A DNA stretch of 64,000 nucleotides from Clostridium sp. AN503. GTDB taxonomy: Bacteria > Bacillota > Clostridia > Lachnospirales > Lachnospiraceae. Both the position numbers and the translations under genes were made by a program. Under the pieces are notes generated by a model. That model was given only the letters and a program-made list of their open reading frames with translations, had not been told where the DNA came from and did no database searches. Each line of letters begins with the position of its first letter. The first letter of the stretch is position 1. Where the stretch lies: NCBI RefSeq assembly GCF_040719375.1, contig NZ_JBFDTP010000002.1, positions 2,728,001 to 2,792,000 on the forward strand, given 5' to 3'. Below are positions 1 through 8,559 of the stretch, piece after piece.

Positions 1-355
1 CGTAGGTCGCCAGCTTGATATTCTTTGCCGGGTTGAAAGTGTTGATCGCCTTGATCAGCCCTATGGTCCCGATCGAGATCAGGTCCTCCACCCCTACGCA
101 GGTGTTGTCGAATTTCTTTGCGATGTAGACCACCAGGCGCAGATTATGTTCGATCAGAAGGGAGCGCGCCTCCTTCTCCTCCTCCGTCCCCAGACGGGCT
201 ATCATCTCCGCTTCCCTCTTGCTGTCCAGCGGAGGCGGCAGGATGTCTGCGCCTCCTATGTAATGCACTTCCCCCTGCTTCTGCCACAGCATCGTCTTAA
301 ACGACGACGTTGCCTTAAATTGAAATCGGTTCGGTATGGAAACCTTTACTATCAT
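1..355 (-). CDS. sigE: RNA polymerase sporulation sigma factor SigE, N-terminal part (cut by window edge)
   Basis: Mother-cell sigma factor of early sporulation, made as an inactive precursor that SpoIIGA cleaves. The 118 codons visible start at an ATG preceded by GGAGGATAG. Residues 1-32 form the pro-sequence, ending near a YIGGADILPPPL stretch that matches the SpoIIGA cleavage region. Sigma region 2 follows, with NLRLVVYIAKKF, then EDLISIGTIGLIKAINTFNP and KNIKLATY. spoIIGA lies directly upstream, as in other spore formers, which separates this gene from the similar sigG. A 44-bp-arm hairpin sits between the two genes. The C-terminal two thirds lie outside the window. Confidence 0.95.
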   Translation of the reverse strand, partial: MIVKVSIPNRFQFKATSSFKTMLWQKQGEVHYIGGADILPPPLDSKREAEMIARLGTEEEKEARSLLIEHNLRLVVYIAKKFDNTCVGVEDLISIGTIGLIKAINTFNPAKNIKLATY

Positions 356-391
356 TGTTCTATCCTCCAAGTTTATGTCTCTGATCTTATT

Positions 392-493
392 CTTGAGTTT
401 CCGCATTTTGCAGCGGCGGTGGCCGGGGAACAGAGAAAAAGCGGTTTTGCTCTGTTCCCCGGCCGCCGCCGCTGCAAAATGCGGAAACTCAAG
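392..493. repeat. Large perfect-type inverted repeat between spoIIGA and sigE
   Basis: Two 44-nt arms (392-435 and 450-493) are complementary with only one mismatch, which would be a G-U pair in RNA. They flank a 14-nt centre that can itself pair as AAAA/TTTT. The right arm ends two bases after the spoIIGA stop codon and the left arm ends 36 bases before the sigE start. There is no T-run like that of an ordinary terminator. It could attenuate sigE transcription, stabilise the spoIIGA message, or be an inserted hairpin element. Confidence 0.9.
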
Positions 494-495
494 TC

Positions 496-1350
496 TTACT
501 GTTCTCCATGCAGAAGCATTTCGTACTGATGCCGGGATGACAACGGTTCCCGGCTTATGGCAAGCCACGGCTTCTCATAACATTTCACCAGCTTCCCCTC
601 CCGGACCACATCCATCTCATCCACCTGGATGCCCGGCAGCATTCCGTATCCGGTGCCAACGCTGCGGAAGGGAATATAAATAACACGGGAAACCTGCCCA
701 CACAACCCGCGGCATGCTTCATAAGTAATCACATGGACCGGCTGATGGCCGTAAGGCTCATACAGCTGGTTTCCCGTATCCCACAATGCTTTTACAGTTT
801 TTGTATTTCCACGGTAATGCAGGGTCACCTGACACAAGTGCTCCTGCATCCGGGTTTTCTCCCTAAAGTAATCTGCGCACGCACGGCCTCCAAAAAAAAT
901 ACCGGCCGCCACACAGGCTGCTGCCGGAAACTGCCATTGGCCTGCCGGACGGAGCCCCGCCAGATACCATGCAGCCGGGACCATGTCCCCCACAAGGCCA
1001 AAGACTCCGCCTGCTGCCGCACTGACCAGCCAAAGTGCCAGCAGGCTCCGGAAAAACTCACGAAACGGTTTTCTGCCAAACGCCAGAAGCACCATCATGC
1101 TTCCCGCAAAGAACCAGGTGAGCCCCCATTCCATCCATCCGGGCATTCCAGGAAGAAATACCATCACACATGCCCACGTTCCGCCGGCGGCGGCTGCCAT
1201 CAGGAGCCGGAGATAACGCCGCAGATATTTTCCCTGCACACTTTTTCCCGGCGTCGGCAGATGCAGGATCTGCTTCACAAGCAAAAGCAGCAGGTAATCC
1301 ATCACAAAATTGATGATAAAAAATACATCCAGATAAAATGTCACTGTCAC
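496..1350 (-). CDS. spoIIGA: SpoIIGA, membrane aspartic protease that processes pro-SigE
   Basis: Sporulation-specific protease that cleaves the SigE pro-sequence in the mother cell after a signal from the forespore. With the GTG start chosen here the product is 284 residues. It has an N-terminal membrane domain (roughly residues 1-150) starting with TFYLDVFFIINFVMDYLLLL, which resembles the start of Bacillus SpoIIGA. A soluble domain follows with the catalytic motif LWDTGN, Asp191. A GGAGG lies 13 nt before the GTG, and a second in-frame GTG follows two codons later. A longer frame from a TTG at 1410 would run through the likely promoter and is rejected. sigE follows downstream. Confidence 0.93.
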   Translation of the reverse strand: MTVTFYLDVFFIINFVMDYLLLLLVKQILHLPTPGKSVQGKYLRRYLRLLMAAAAGGTWACVMVFLPGMPGWMEWGLTWFFAGSMMVLLAFGRKPFREFFRSLLALWLVSAAAGGVFGLVGDMVPAAWYLAGLRPAGQWQFPAAACVAAGIFFGGRACADYFREKTRMQEHLCQVTLHYRGNTKTVKALWDTGNQLYEPYGHQPVHVITYEACRGLCGQVSRVIYIPFRSVGTGYGMLPGIQVDEMDVVREGKLVKCYEKPWLAISREPLSSRHQYEMLLHGEQ

Positions 1351-1387
1351 TCGCGGGGCCTCACCTCCTTCTTTCATCACGCTGTCT

Positions 1388-1455
1388 ATTATAATCATTC
1401 TCAGGAGCAAATTTTGTCAAAGAGGCGGGGTGCCATGTCTTTTTTTTCACGACAA
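1388..1455 (-). promoter_or_regulatory. Candidate spoIIG promoter with long spacer and a Spo0A-like box
   Basis: On the minus strand TTGACA (1420-1415) and TATAAT (1393-1388) are separated by 21 bp. The Spo0A-activated spoIIG promoter of Bacillus subtilis is known for an unusually long spacer of this kind. About 35 bp upstream, at 1455-1445, lies TTGTCGTGAAA, close to the Spo0A box core TGTCGAA. The -35 region read on the other strand gives TTTTGTCAAA, also box-like. Assignment to Spo0A is inference from motif and context. Confidence 0.6.
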
Positions 1456-1495
1456 AAAAAGACAGAAAACCCTGCATAAGGTTCTCTGTCTTTTT
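1454..1495 (-). terminator. Intrinsic terminator of ftsZ
   Basis: On the minus strand a stem with arms AAAAAGACAGAGAACC and GGTTTTCTGTCTTTTT (one G-U pair) closes a short loop and runs into seven T residues, 34 bases after the ftsZ stop. It separates the division operon from spoIIGA-sigE. Its T-run abuts the Spo0A-like box. Confidence 0.85.
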
Positions 1496-1528
1496 AAACG
1501 GTTTTATATCAGCTTATCACAACAAAAC

Positions 1529-2752
1529 TTAGCGCTTATTCTTTAAGAAGTCCGGGATATTGATCTGCGTATCGCGGTTCAGCGGACGGAAGGAACTCTG
1601 AGCCGGAGCCTGCTGAGGCGCGGTCTTCGGAGCCTGGCTCTGCTGCGGCGCGGTCTTCTGGACCGGCTTTGCCATGGTAGCGCTTGCCTCGGCAGATGCC
1701 GTATGGCTTAAGTTCGGCATGCCTGCGCCCATGTTGGACGGCATTTTCGGCTTAAAGGTCTTGAAATCAGCCATCGCCTTGTTCACCAGAGTGTTCGCAC
1801 CATGTGCATCCAGACCGGTTGCGATAACGGTGATGGTCGCCTCGTCCTGTGCGTTCTCATCGAACATGGCACCAAAAATGATATTGGCATCGTCGCCTGC
1901 CAGCTCCTGAACATAGCTTGCAGCTTCGTTGGCCTCGATCAGGCTGATATCGCCGGAAATATTGATGATCACATGGGTAGCGCCCTCGATGGTGGTCTCT
2001 AAAAGCGGGCTTGCCACCGCCTGCTTCACAGCCTCCACAGCCTTGTCGTCACCCTTGGCATGTCCGATACCAATATGTGCGATACCCTTGTCCGTCATGA
2101 CGGTCTGTACGTCTGCAAAGTCCAGGTTGATGAGGCCAGGTACATTGATTAAGTCGGTGATCCCCTGCACTGCCTGCTGCAGCACTTCGTCAGCCTTCTT
2201 TAAGGCATCCGGCATGGTGGTCCTGCGGTCCACGATCTCCAGAAGCTTGTCGTTGGGAATGACGATCAGGGTATCTACGCTCTCTTTTAAATGTTCAATT
2301 CCTGTCAGAGCATTGGACATACGGGTCTTGGCCTCAAAGCGGAACGGCTTGGTCACTACGCCTACGGTCAGGATGCCCATGTCCTTGGCGATCTTTGCGA
2401 TAACCGGAGCAGCGCCGGTACCGGTGCCGCCGCCCATGCCGCAGGTCACGAATACCATATCCGCTCCCTTGATCGCCTGGGCCAGCTCCTCAGAGCTCTC
2501 CTCAGCAGCCTTCTGCCCCACCTCCGGCCTGGCGCCCGCGCCAAGTCCTTTGGTCAGCTTCTCGCCGATCTGCATGGAAGTCGGTGCCTTACAGAACTGC
2601 AGGGCCTGTTTATCTGTATTGATCCCAATGAACTCCACCCCCGCAATGTTCTCATCGATCATGCGGTTCACTGCGTTGTTCCCTGCGCCGCCGACACCAA
2701 TTACCACGATTCTTGCAGAATTCTCTGCCTCATTTATCTTAATCTCTAACAA
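1529..2752 (-). CDS. ftsZ: Cell division protein FtsZ
   Basis: Tubulin-like GTPase that polymerises into the Z ring at midcell. The product is 407 residues. The N-terminal GTPase domain contains VVIGVGGAGNNAVNRM and the tubulin signature GGGTGTGAAPVIA, followed by the NTDKQAL and RFEAKTR regions. A low-complexity Gln/Ala/Pro linker near residues 345-390 precedes the conserved C-terminal peptide IPDFLKNKR, which binds FtsA or SepF type partners. The TTG start at 2752 is chosen because AAGGAGG lies eight bases upstream. It has its own promoter and its own terminator, so it can be transcribed apart from the upstream wall genes. Confidence 0.97.
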   Translation of the reverse strand: MLEIKINEAENSARIVVIGVGGAGNNAVNRMIDENIAGVEFIGINTDKQALQFCKAPTSMQIGEKLTKGLGAGARPEVGQKAAEESSEELAQAIKGADMVFVTCGMGGGTGTGAAPVIAKIAKDMGILTVGVVTKPFRFEAKTRMSNALTGIEHLKESVDTLIVIPNDKLLEIVDRRTTMPDALKKADEVLQQAVQGITDLINVPGLINLDFADVQTVMTDKGIAHIGIGHAKGDDKAVEAVKQAVASPLLETTIEGATHVIINISGDISLIEANEAASYVQELAGDDANIIFGAMFDENAQDEATITVIATGLDAHGANTLVNKAMADFKTFKPKMPSNMGAGMPNLSHTASAEASATMAKPVQKTAPQQSQAPKTAPQQAPAQSSFRPLNRDTQINIPDFLKNKR

Positions 2753-2832
2753 GACTTTTTCCTCCTTAACCTCTCTCAACAACTTTTTTGTAACAATTCT
2801 GTAACATAATTTCTAAAACTAGTCTATCTAAT

Positions 2833-2861
2833 ACTATATGTGATTTTAAGAAAAATATCAA
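2833..2861 (-). promoter_or_regulatory. Probable sigma-A promoter of ftsZ
   Basis: TTGATA (2861-2856), 17-bp spacer, TATAGT (2838-2833), in the 195-bp gap between ftsQ and ftsZ. The start of transcription would fall about 75 bases before the ftsZ start codon. The gap is AT-rich and holds no other gene. Confidence 0.75.
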
Positions 2862-2947
2862 CCTCTAATTTGTAGATTTTATGCACAAATTTGTCGGTCC
2901 ATTTGTTTTTTATCACATACATGATCCATATATTTCCATATGTGCTC

Positions 2948-3682
2948 CTACTTCCCACTTCTCGGTTTGAACGCGTACATAGCGCTGGGATTGGTCTCAT
3001 CATAGGTGTCCAGGTACAGGGTTCCGTCCAGCCCCTGAAGCTTTGGAAGCATATCGTTTAATTCAGCGATCTTGCCGTTTAAGCTCTCGTTGTTCCCAAG
3101 CACCACTTCGATATCGCCCATGTATAACGTGGCCTCATGAAAACTGTTGTACTGGATCTTGTCCACCTCCATATCGTAGATGGACAGGATCTGAGTCAGA
3201 TTTAAGATCTCCTCAAAGATCTCCTGACTCTCCACCGGGAGCTTCTGATAAAGGACGATATGACCGAACTTCAGCCCGGTGATCCATGGAATGCCCGGCA
3301 GTTTCTGGTTGGCGCTCTCCACGATGATACCGTCCTTATCAAAGTACATATAACTGCTCATGTAGGACACATATCCCACAACGCTCTTTTCGTAAATAAT
3401 GACCTCCACCCGGTTAAGGCCCTGGAACACGATCTTGTAATCCTCCACGAACGGTATCGCCTCGTGGGTCCCAAAGCGGTCCTTCAAATAACAAAACCCA
3501 GTATTGCGGCTTACGCCATCCGGAAACAGGAGCTCCACGATCTGCTCCTCCGTATACTGTTTATTGCCTGTCACCTTGATCTCTGTGATCTGCAATGACA
3601 GGACAATAATGACCAGCAACAGGAGGATGATCACAGCAGCCAGAAGCCCTGTTCTTTTCTTTCCTGGTACGGTATCTCTCAT
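2948..3682 (-). CDS. ftsQ: Cell division protein FtsQ/DivIB
   Basis: Bitopic membrane protein of the divisome that acts with FtsL and DivIC to regulate septal wall synthesis. The 244-residue product has a short basic cytoplasmic tail (MRDTVPGKKR), one membrane segment at about residues 12-31, and a POTRA-type domain beginning ITEIKVTGNKQYTEEQI. The extracellular beta domain follows, with a weak FtsQ signature. The ATG lies two bases after the murA stop, and a GGAG inside the murA 3' end serves as ribosome site, so the two are translationally coupled. Identity rests on fold, size and position rather than strong sequence motifs. Confidence 0.85.
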   Translation of the reverse strand: MRDTVPGKKRTGLLAAVIILLLLVIIVLSLQITEIKVTGNKQYTEEQIVELLFPDGVSRNTGFCYLKDRFGTHEAIPFVEDYKIVFQGLNRVEVIIYEKSVVGYVSYMSSYMYFDKDGIIVESANQKLPGIPWITGLKFGHIVLYQKLPVESQEIFEEILNLTQILSIYDMEVDKIQYNSFHEATLYMGDIEVVLGNNESLNGKIAELNDMLPKLQGLDGTLYLDTYDETNPSAMYAFKPRSGK

Positions 3683-3684
3683 GC

Positions 3685-4950
3685 TTAGTCTGTCTCCTCT
3701 GTCTCCACCAACGCGATCCTGGCGCCTACGCTGCTCAGATCACGGCAGATGTCCTCGTAACCGCGGCTGATATGGATATAACCGCCCACCTCGGTCTCCC
3801 GGGCGGCAGCCAGCCCGGCTACCACCAGCGCGGCTCCTCCGCGCAGGTCCAGAGCCTGCGCCGTTCCTCCGTCTAAGGGGAATCTTCCTTCCACACAGGC
3901 AGTCCTTCCGTCTATTATAATATGTGCCCCCAGTTTCTGCAATTCTTTTGCTGTGGAAAACCGTTTTTCAAATACTGTCTCCCGTATGAAGGAGGTCCCG
4001 TCGGCAATGGACGCAACCGCCATCATCACAGACTGCAGGTCCGTAGAAAATTCCGGGTACGGCCCCGTGGCAAAATCTGCCGCCTCCGGGCGCCCCTCCA
4101 TGCGGACGAAAAGCCCTTCCGGACGGATCGATACCTCCGCTCCCATACGGCGCGCCAGCCGGATATTTTCATCCATATGGCGTACCGGCGCTCCTGCAAG
4201 CAGGACATCTCCGCCCGAACACATCACCGCACCCAGATAGGTGCCGGCAACGATCCGGTCTCCGGGGATCGCAAAGGTCACGTCATGCAGATCTGCGCCG
4301 CCCTCGATGGTCAGCTGCGAGGTTCCGATGCCCTTGATCCTAGCCCCCATCTCCTGCAAAAACAGGCACAGGGTCTCGATCTCCGGCTCTTTTGCGGCGC
4401 CGGAAAGGACCGTGGTACCCTGGGCCGCAACGGCGGCCATGATGATATTCTCTGTAGCTCCCACACTTGGGAAGGGGAATACGATCTCAGCGCCCAGAAG
4501 GCCCATGGTAGAACCGGTGATCCGTTCTCCCTCCACCCGGATGTCTGCCCCCAGCTCCTTTAAGCCGTGCAGATGCAGGTCGATGGGACGTTTCCCGATC
4601 GAACAGCCTCCGGGATGGCTTGTGACGGCCTCCTTAAAACGGCCCAGAAGAGGTCCTAAGAGCATGATAGAGGAACGCATCTGCCCCGCCAGCTCACCCG
4701 GGATCTGTCCCACAGACGCCCGTTCTGAGCAGATAGTCAGCTCATGGTCTTTCATCCGGCACTCACACCCCAGATAGTTAAGTATCCCCATCATACAGTA
4801 CACATCCTGTATTCCGGGGACATTGGTTATCACGACTGTTCCTCTATGAAGCAGAGATGCTGCCATGACAGGCAGCACCGCATTTTTGGAACCCTGTATA
4901 TTTATCTTACCTTTCAAGCAGTGTAACCCCTGGATTCGAATTACGGACAA
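3685..4950 (-). CDS. murA: UDP-N-acetylglucosamine 1-carboxyvinyltransferase MurA
   Basis: First committed enzyme of peptidoglycan synthesis. It transfers enolpyruvyl from PEP to UDP-GlcNAc in the cytoplasm and is the fosfomycin target. The 421-residue product shows GSKNAVLPVMAASLL, the active-site loop HPGGCSIGKRPID with the catalytic cysteine at residue 116, and FPSVGATENIIMAA. The cysteine predicts fosfomycin sensitivity at this copy. The TTG start at 4950 is selected because AGGAGG lies eight bases upstream. The 63-bp gap to ftsW has no clear promoter. A murA between ftsW and ftsQ takes the place that murG or murB occupies in many other clusters. Confidence 0.95.
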   Translation of the reverse strand: MSVIRIQGLHCLKGKINIQGSKNAVLPVMAASLLHRGTVVITNVPGIQDVYCMMGILNYLGCECRMKDHELTICSERASVGQIPGELAGQMRSSIMLLGPLLGRFKEAVTSHPGGCSIGKRPIDLHLHGLKELGADIRVEGERITGSTMGLLGAEIVFPFPSVGATENIIMAAVAAQGTTVLSGAAKEPEIETLCLFLQEMGARIKGIGTSQLTIEGGADLHDVTFAIPGDRIVAGTYLGAVMCSGGDVLLAGAPVRHMDENIRLARRMGAEVSIRPEGLFVRMEGRPEAADFATGPYPEFSTDLQSVMMAVASIADGTSFIRETVFEKRFSTAKELQKLGAHIIIDGRTACVEGRFPLDGGTAQALDLRGGAALVVAGLAAARETEVGGYIHISRGYEDICRDLSSVGARIALVETEETD

Positions 4951-5013
4951 ATACAATCCCTCCTGCACATCCGTCTATACTTCCATCCTATGTACTCTGC
5001 CCTCAAAAGGTTT

Positions 5014-6147
5014 TTATTTTTCCAGTTTTATCTGGTTGGAAACACTTAAGACCATCCCCATCTCCACCATCAGAAACAGAACCGACGTGCCTCCATAACT
5101 GATGAACGGAAGCGTAATCCCCGTGTTGGGGATGGTATTGGTCACTACGGCGATATTTAAGATCACCTGGATCGCGATGTGCGCCATCACACCCACGACG
5201 ATCAGCGAACCGAACAGATCCGGCGCGTTGTTGGCGATCAGCATAAACCGGTAGATCATAAAAAGGAAGATCAGGATCACCGATACCGCGCCGAACAGCC
5301 CCAGCTCCTCACAGATGATGGAAAAGATCATATCATTCTGCGCCTCCGGCACAAATCCCATCTTCTGGATGCTCTCTCCCAGGCCCTTGCCCACGAGACC
5401 GCCGGACCCGATGGCATAAAGACCCTGCAGTACCTGATAGCCTCCATCCATAGGATAAGCCTCCGGGTCCAGCCACACATGGATACGGCTGAGCTGGTAC
5501 GGCTTTAAGATCTTGAGCTTCTCAAGGACCGTTGCCAGCGGCCCCGCTGTGGCGATCATCAGCACCGCCGCGCCGCCGCATGCAAAAAACGGCCATTTGA
5601 CCTTGCACGCCACGAACAGCATCACAAACGCGATCCCCACAATGATGATACCGGAGCTTAGGTTGTTTGCCGCTACAATTCCTGCGATCGGGATGGAAAG
5701 GCCGATAATGACCCCCATGGCCTTCCAGGAATTGATCTTTTTTCCCATCTGGGTGATCACTGCCGCCAGGAGCACGATCAGAGCGATCTTTACAAACTCT
5801 GTGGGCTGGAAGCTTAAGCTCCCCACGCCGAGCCAGCGTCTCTTGCCGTTCACCTTTGTACCAAACAAAGATACCGCGATCATCAGCACATAGGCAAGCA
5901 CATAAGCGAAGACCGCAAACCTGGCATACCAGTGGTAATCGATCTTGGAGATGATGATCGCTAGAACAAGCCCTCCTGCCGCGATCTTCAGCTGACGCAT
6001 CATGAAATAGGCGGCATTATTGTACTTCAGCTGCGCCATATAGGAACTGGCGCTGTATATCATCACCAGCCCAAACGCCGTTAAAAATATTACACAGAAC
6101 AGCAGGCTGTAATCGTAGAACCTCCTGGGTTTATTTTTTTTTGCCAT
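5014..6147 (-). CDS. ftsW: FtsW/SpoVE-type peptidoglycan glycosyltransferase (SEDS family)
   Basis: Polytopic membrane enzyme of the SEDS family that polymerises lipid II together with a class B PBP. The 377-residue protein has about ten membrane segments and the family motifs NGKRRWLGVGSLSFQPTEF, a large extracellular loop with RIHVWLDPEAYPMDGGYQ, and the C-terminal PNTGITLPFISYGGTS. The ATG is preceded by TAGGAGGAG, which also contains the murD stop codon. Position inside the division cluster favours FtsW. SpoVE is the sporulation paralogue and cannot be excluded from sequence alone. Confidence 0.92.
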   Translation of the reverse strand: MAKKNKPRRFYDYSLLFCVIFLTAFGLVMIYSASSYMAQLKYNNAAYFMMRQLKIAAGGLVLAIIISKIDYHWYARFAVFAYVLAYVLMIAVSLFGTKVNGKRRWLGVGSLSFQPTEFVKIALIVLLAAVITQMGKKINSWKAMGVIIGLSIPIAGIVAANNLSSGIIIVGIAFVMLFVACKVKWPFFACGGAAVLMIATAGPLATVLEKLKILKPYQLSRIHVWLDPEAYPMDGGYQVLQGLYAIGSGGLVGKGLGESIQKMGFVPEAQNDMIFSIICEELGLFGAVSVILIFLFMIYRFMLIANNAPDLFGSLIVVGVMAHIAIQVILNIAVVTNTIPNTGITLPFISYGGTSVLFLMVEMGMVLSVSNQIKLEK

Positions 6148-6156
6148 AGGCTCCTC

Positions 6157-7512
6157 CTACAGGTTTCTCACACACTCCTTAAATACGTCGCCGCGCTGCT
6201 CATAGTTGTCAAACATCCCCCAGCTTGCGCATGCAGGGGAAAGCAGGACGTTGTCACCGGTATTGGCGTACGCCGCACAGACGCGCACCGCCTCCGCCAT
6301 ATCCTCGGCATACATGATCTCCGTGAATCCGTGCTCCCTTGCGCATTCCGCGATCTTGTCACGGGTCTGGCCGATCAGCACTAAATATTTTACCTTGTCG
6401 CCGAACGCATCGATCCACTCGTCATACTCACTGTTTTTGTCATATCCGCCCGCGATCAGCACGGTCGGTCCCGGCATGGCGCGGATCGCCTGGATGGCCG
6501 CATCGGGGTTGGTCCCCTTGGAATCGTTGTAATACCTTACGCCGGCACGCTCCAGCACAAACTCGATGCGGTGCTCCACCGCCTTAAACTCCTTGACGAC
6601 CATACGGATCGAATCCATAGGTACGCCCATGCGTATGGAAATGGCGATGGCCGCCATCACATTCTCATAATTGTGCCTTCCAAGCAGCTGTAAGTCGCGG
6701 ACGTTCACCACATCCTCTTTCCTGCCGCCATGGGCATAGACGATCACGTCACCCTCCAGGTAGATGCCCTCCTTCAGGACCTGGGTGCTGGAGAAAAAGA
6801 ATACCTTCGGCTTTAAGTCCTCCTTCTCGGCAAACTCCCTCAGGACCGGATCGTCATAGTTTAATACCACACAATCGTCCTCTGTCTGGTTGACCGTCAC
6901 ACGTTCCTTGATCTCAATGTAATTCTCCATGGTGCCATGGCGGTTCAAATGATCCGGAGTGATGTTTAAGATCGCGCTCACATTGGGATGGAAGTCCATG
7001 ATGGTCTCCAGCTGGAAGCTGGACACCTCTGCTACCGTCACGGATTTGTCCGTAGTTTCCAGAGCGATCTCCGTATATGGGATGCCGATATTTCCTACCA
7101 CAAATACTTCTTCAAAATGAGCCTTCATGATCTCCCCGGTCAGAGCCGTGGTGGTAGTCTTGCCGTTGGTCCCGGTGATGGCAGCCAGCTTCCCCTTCGC
7201 CACATGATAGGCAAGCTGGATCTCGCTCCAGATGGGGATCTGCGCCTCGTCGAGCACCGGTACAAACGGTGCGGTGAGCGGGATGCCGGGGCTGATAATG
7301 GAAAGCTCCACCCCCAGAAGGTCCGTCCTGGTCAGTTCCCCCAGCACGATCGTCAGCTTTGCATCCTCCTCAAAATTCTCTTTGATCTTCTCCGGGTCCA
7401 GATTCTCATTGCCGTCATAGAGCACCACTTCTCCGCCCATCTCCAGCAGAAGCTTTGCAGCGGCGATACCGCTCTTACCGGAACCTGCTACTAATACTTT
7501 CTGATTGCTCAT
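6157..7512 (-). CDS. murD: UDP-N-acetylmuramoyl-L-alanine--D-glutamate ligase MurD
   Basis: ATP-dependent cytoplasmic ligase that adds D-glutamate to UDP-MurNAc-L-Ala. The 451-residue length matches Bacillus MurD. An N-terminal Rossmann-like domain (VLVAGSGKSGIAAAKLL) is followed by the Mur ligase ATP loop AITGTNGKTTTTALTGEI, the NITPDHLNRHGTMENYI segment with the catalytic histidine, and YNDSKGTNPDAA in the C-terminal domain. The ATG at 7512 has TAGGAGG upstream overlapping the mraY stop. A longer frame exists but lacks a ribosome site and overlaps mraY. Confidence 0.97.
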   Translation of the reverse strand: MSNQKVLVAGSGKSGIAAAKLLLEMGGEVVLYDGNENLDPEKIKENFEEDAKLTIVLGELTRTDLLGVELSIISPGIPLTAPFVPVLDEAQIPIWSEIQLAYHVAKGKLAAITGTNGKTTTTALTGEIMKAHFEEVFVVGNIGIPYTEIALETTDKSVTVAEVSSFQLETIMDFHPNVSAILNITPDHLNRHGTMENYIEIKERVTVNQTEDDCVVLNYDDPVLREFAEKEDLKPKVFFFSSTQVLKEGIYLEGDVIVYAHGGRKEDVVNVRDLQLLGRHNYENVMAAIAISIRMGVPMDSIRMVVKEFKAVEHRIEFVLERAGVRYYNDSKGTNPDAAIQAIRAMPGPTVLIAGGYDKNSEYDEWIDAFGDKVKYLVLIGQTRDKIAECAREHGFTEIMYAEDMAEAVRVCAAYANTGDNVLLSPACASWGMFDNYEQRGDVFKECVRNL

Positions 7513-7523
7513 GTTTTTTCCTC

Positions 7524-8492
7524 CTACAGCCCTAAGTACGCTACCAGGCAGAGGATGGCGGTCGTAATGGAGAATACCGCTACCACCCTGGTTTCTGACC
7601 ATCCGCACAGCTCAAAGTGATGATGGATCGGTGCCATTTTAAATATCCGCTTTCCGCCTGTCGCCTTGAAATAGCCGACCTGCATGATGACGGACAGTAC
7701 TTCCACAAGATAGATCAGTCCCACCAGCGGGATAAAGAACGGCATCTGCATCATGAAAGCGCTGGATGCCACGAATCCTCCCAGAGCCAGGGACCCGGTA
7801 TCTCCCATAAACACCTTGGCGGGATAAACATTAAACAGGAGAAATCCCAAAAGGCTTCCCACCACCGCTCCGGTGATCGGGCTGATACCGCTCTTCTCTC
7901 CCAGAGCCACAATCGTCATAAAGGTGGCGACCAGGATCGTCACACTGGTACACAGACCGTCTAATCCGTCTGTAAAGTTCACACCGTTGTCCGTCCCCAG
8001 CACTACGAAAAACACGAACGGTACAAACAGGATCCCCATATTCAGGAAATAGCCGTTCTGAAATCCACCCGTAAACGGGATCAGCGCCGTGGTACCGACT
8101 TCGCCGGATTTGAGCAGATAATAGGCGAACACGCCTGTGATCACAAACTGCCCGATCAGCTTCTGGACCGGGTTTAAGCCCTCCGAACGCTTCATGACGA
8201 TCTTGATATAGTCATCTAAAAATCCAATGATCCCAAATCCCACGGTCACAAAAAGCACCGGTATGATCTTCGGATATTCTTTTAAATAGAACAGCGACGT
8301 GATGACGATGCTGGTTAAGATCACCAGCCCGCCCATGGTCGGGGTTCCCTGTTTTTTTAAATGCGTCTCCGGGCCGTCATCCCTCACCTGCTGTCCAAAC
8401 TTCAGTTTATGGAGAAATGGAATCACGATCGGACACAGGATCGCGCTGATGGCGAAGGCGATAATGATCGCCAGTATAGTTTCATTAATCAT
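7524..8492 (-). CDS. mraY: Phospho-N-acetylmuramoyl-pentapeptide-transferase MraY
   Basis: Integral membrane enzyme that makes lipid I from UDP-MurNAc-pentapeptide and undecaprenyl phosphate. The 322-residue protein has ten predicted membrane segments. Diagnostic motifs are THLKKQGTPTMGG near the start, the catalytic aspartates in FLDDYIK and GTDNGVNFTDGLDGL, and the late APIHHHFELCGWSE histidine box. RBS ATAGGAG precedes the ATG. It has its own promoter in the 63-bp gap behind the upstream PBP gene. Confidence 0.97.
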   Translation of the reverse strand: MINETILAIIIAFAISAILCPIVIPFLHKLKFGQQVRDDGPETHLKKQGTPTMGGLVILTSIVITSLFYLKEYPKIIPVLFVTVGFGIIGFLDDYIKIVMKRSEGLNPVQKLIGQFVITGVFAYYLLKSGEVGTTALIPFTGGFQNGYFLNMGILFVPFVFFVVLGTDNGVNFTDGLDGLCTSVTILVATFMTIVALGEKSGISPITGAVVGSLLGFLLFNVYPAKVFMGDTGSLALGGFVASSAFMMQMPFFIPLVGLIYLVEVLSVIMQVGYFKATGGKRIFKMAPIHHHFELCGWSETRVVAVFSITTAILCLVAYLGL

Positions 8493-8530
8493 GTTGCACT
8501 CCTATCCGTTATGTATCTTTTGCCGTTATT

Positions 8531-8559
8531 AGTATACGTCTTTTTATAGGAATAATCAA
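8531..8559 (-). promoter_or_regulatory. Probable internal promoter for mraY-murD-ftsW
   Basis: TTGATT (8559-8554), 17-bp spacer, TATACT (8536-8531) on the minus strand. The -35 hexamer overlaps the stop codon of the upstream PBP gene. Transcription would start about 32 bases before the mraY ATG. Confidence 0.65.

Noticed and set aside
733..1479. 248-codon plus-strand open frame over spoIIGA
   Set aside because: It is antisense to spoIIGA, lacks a ribosome site and has no family resemblance.
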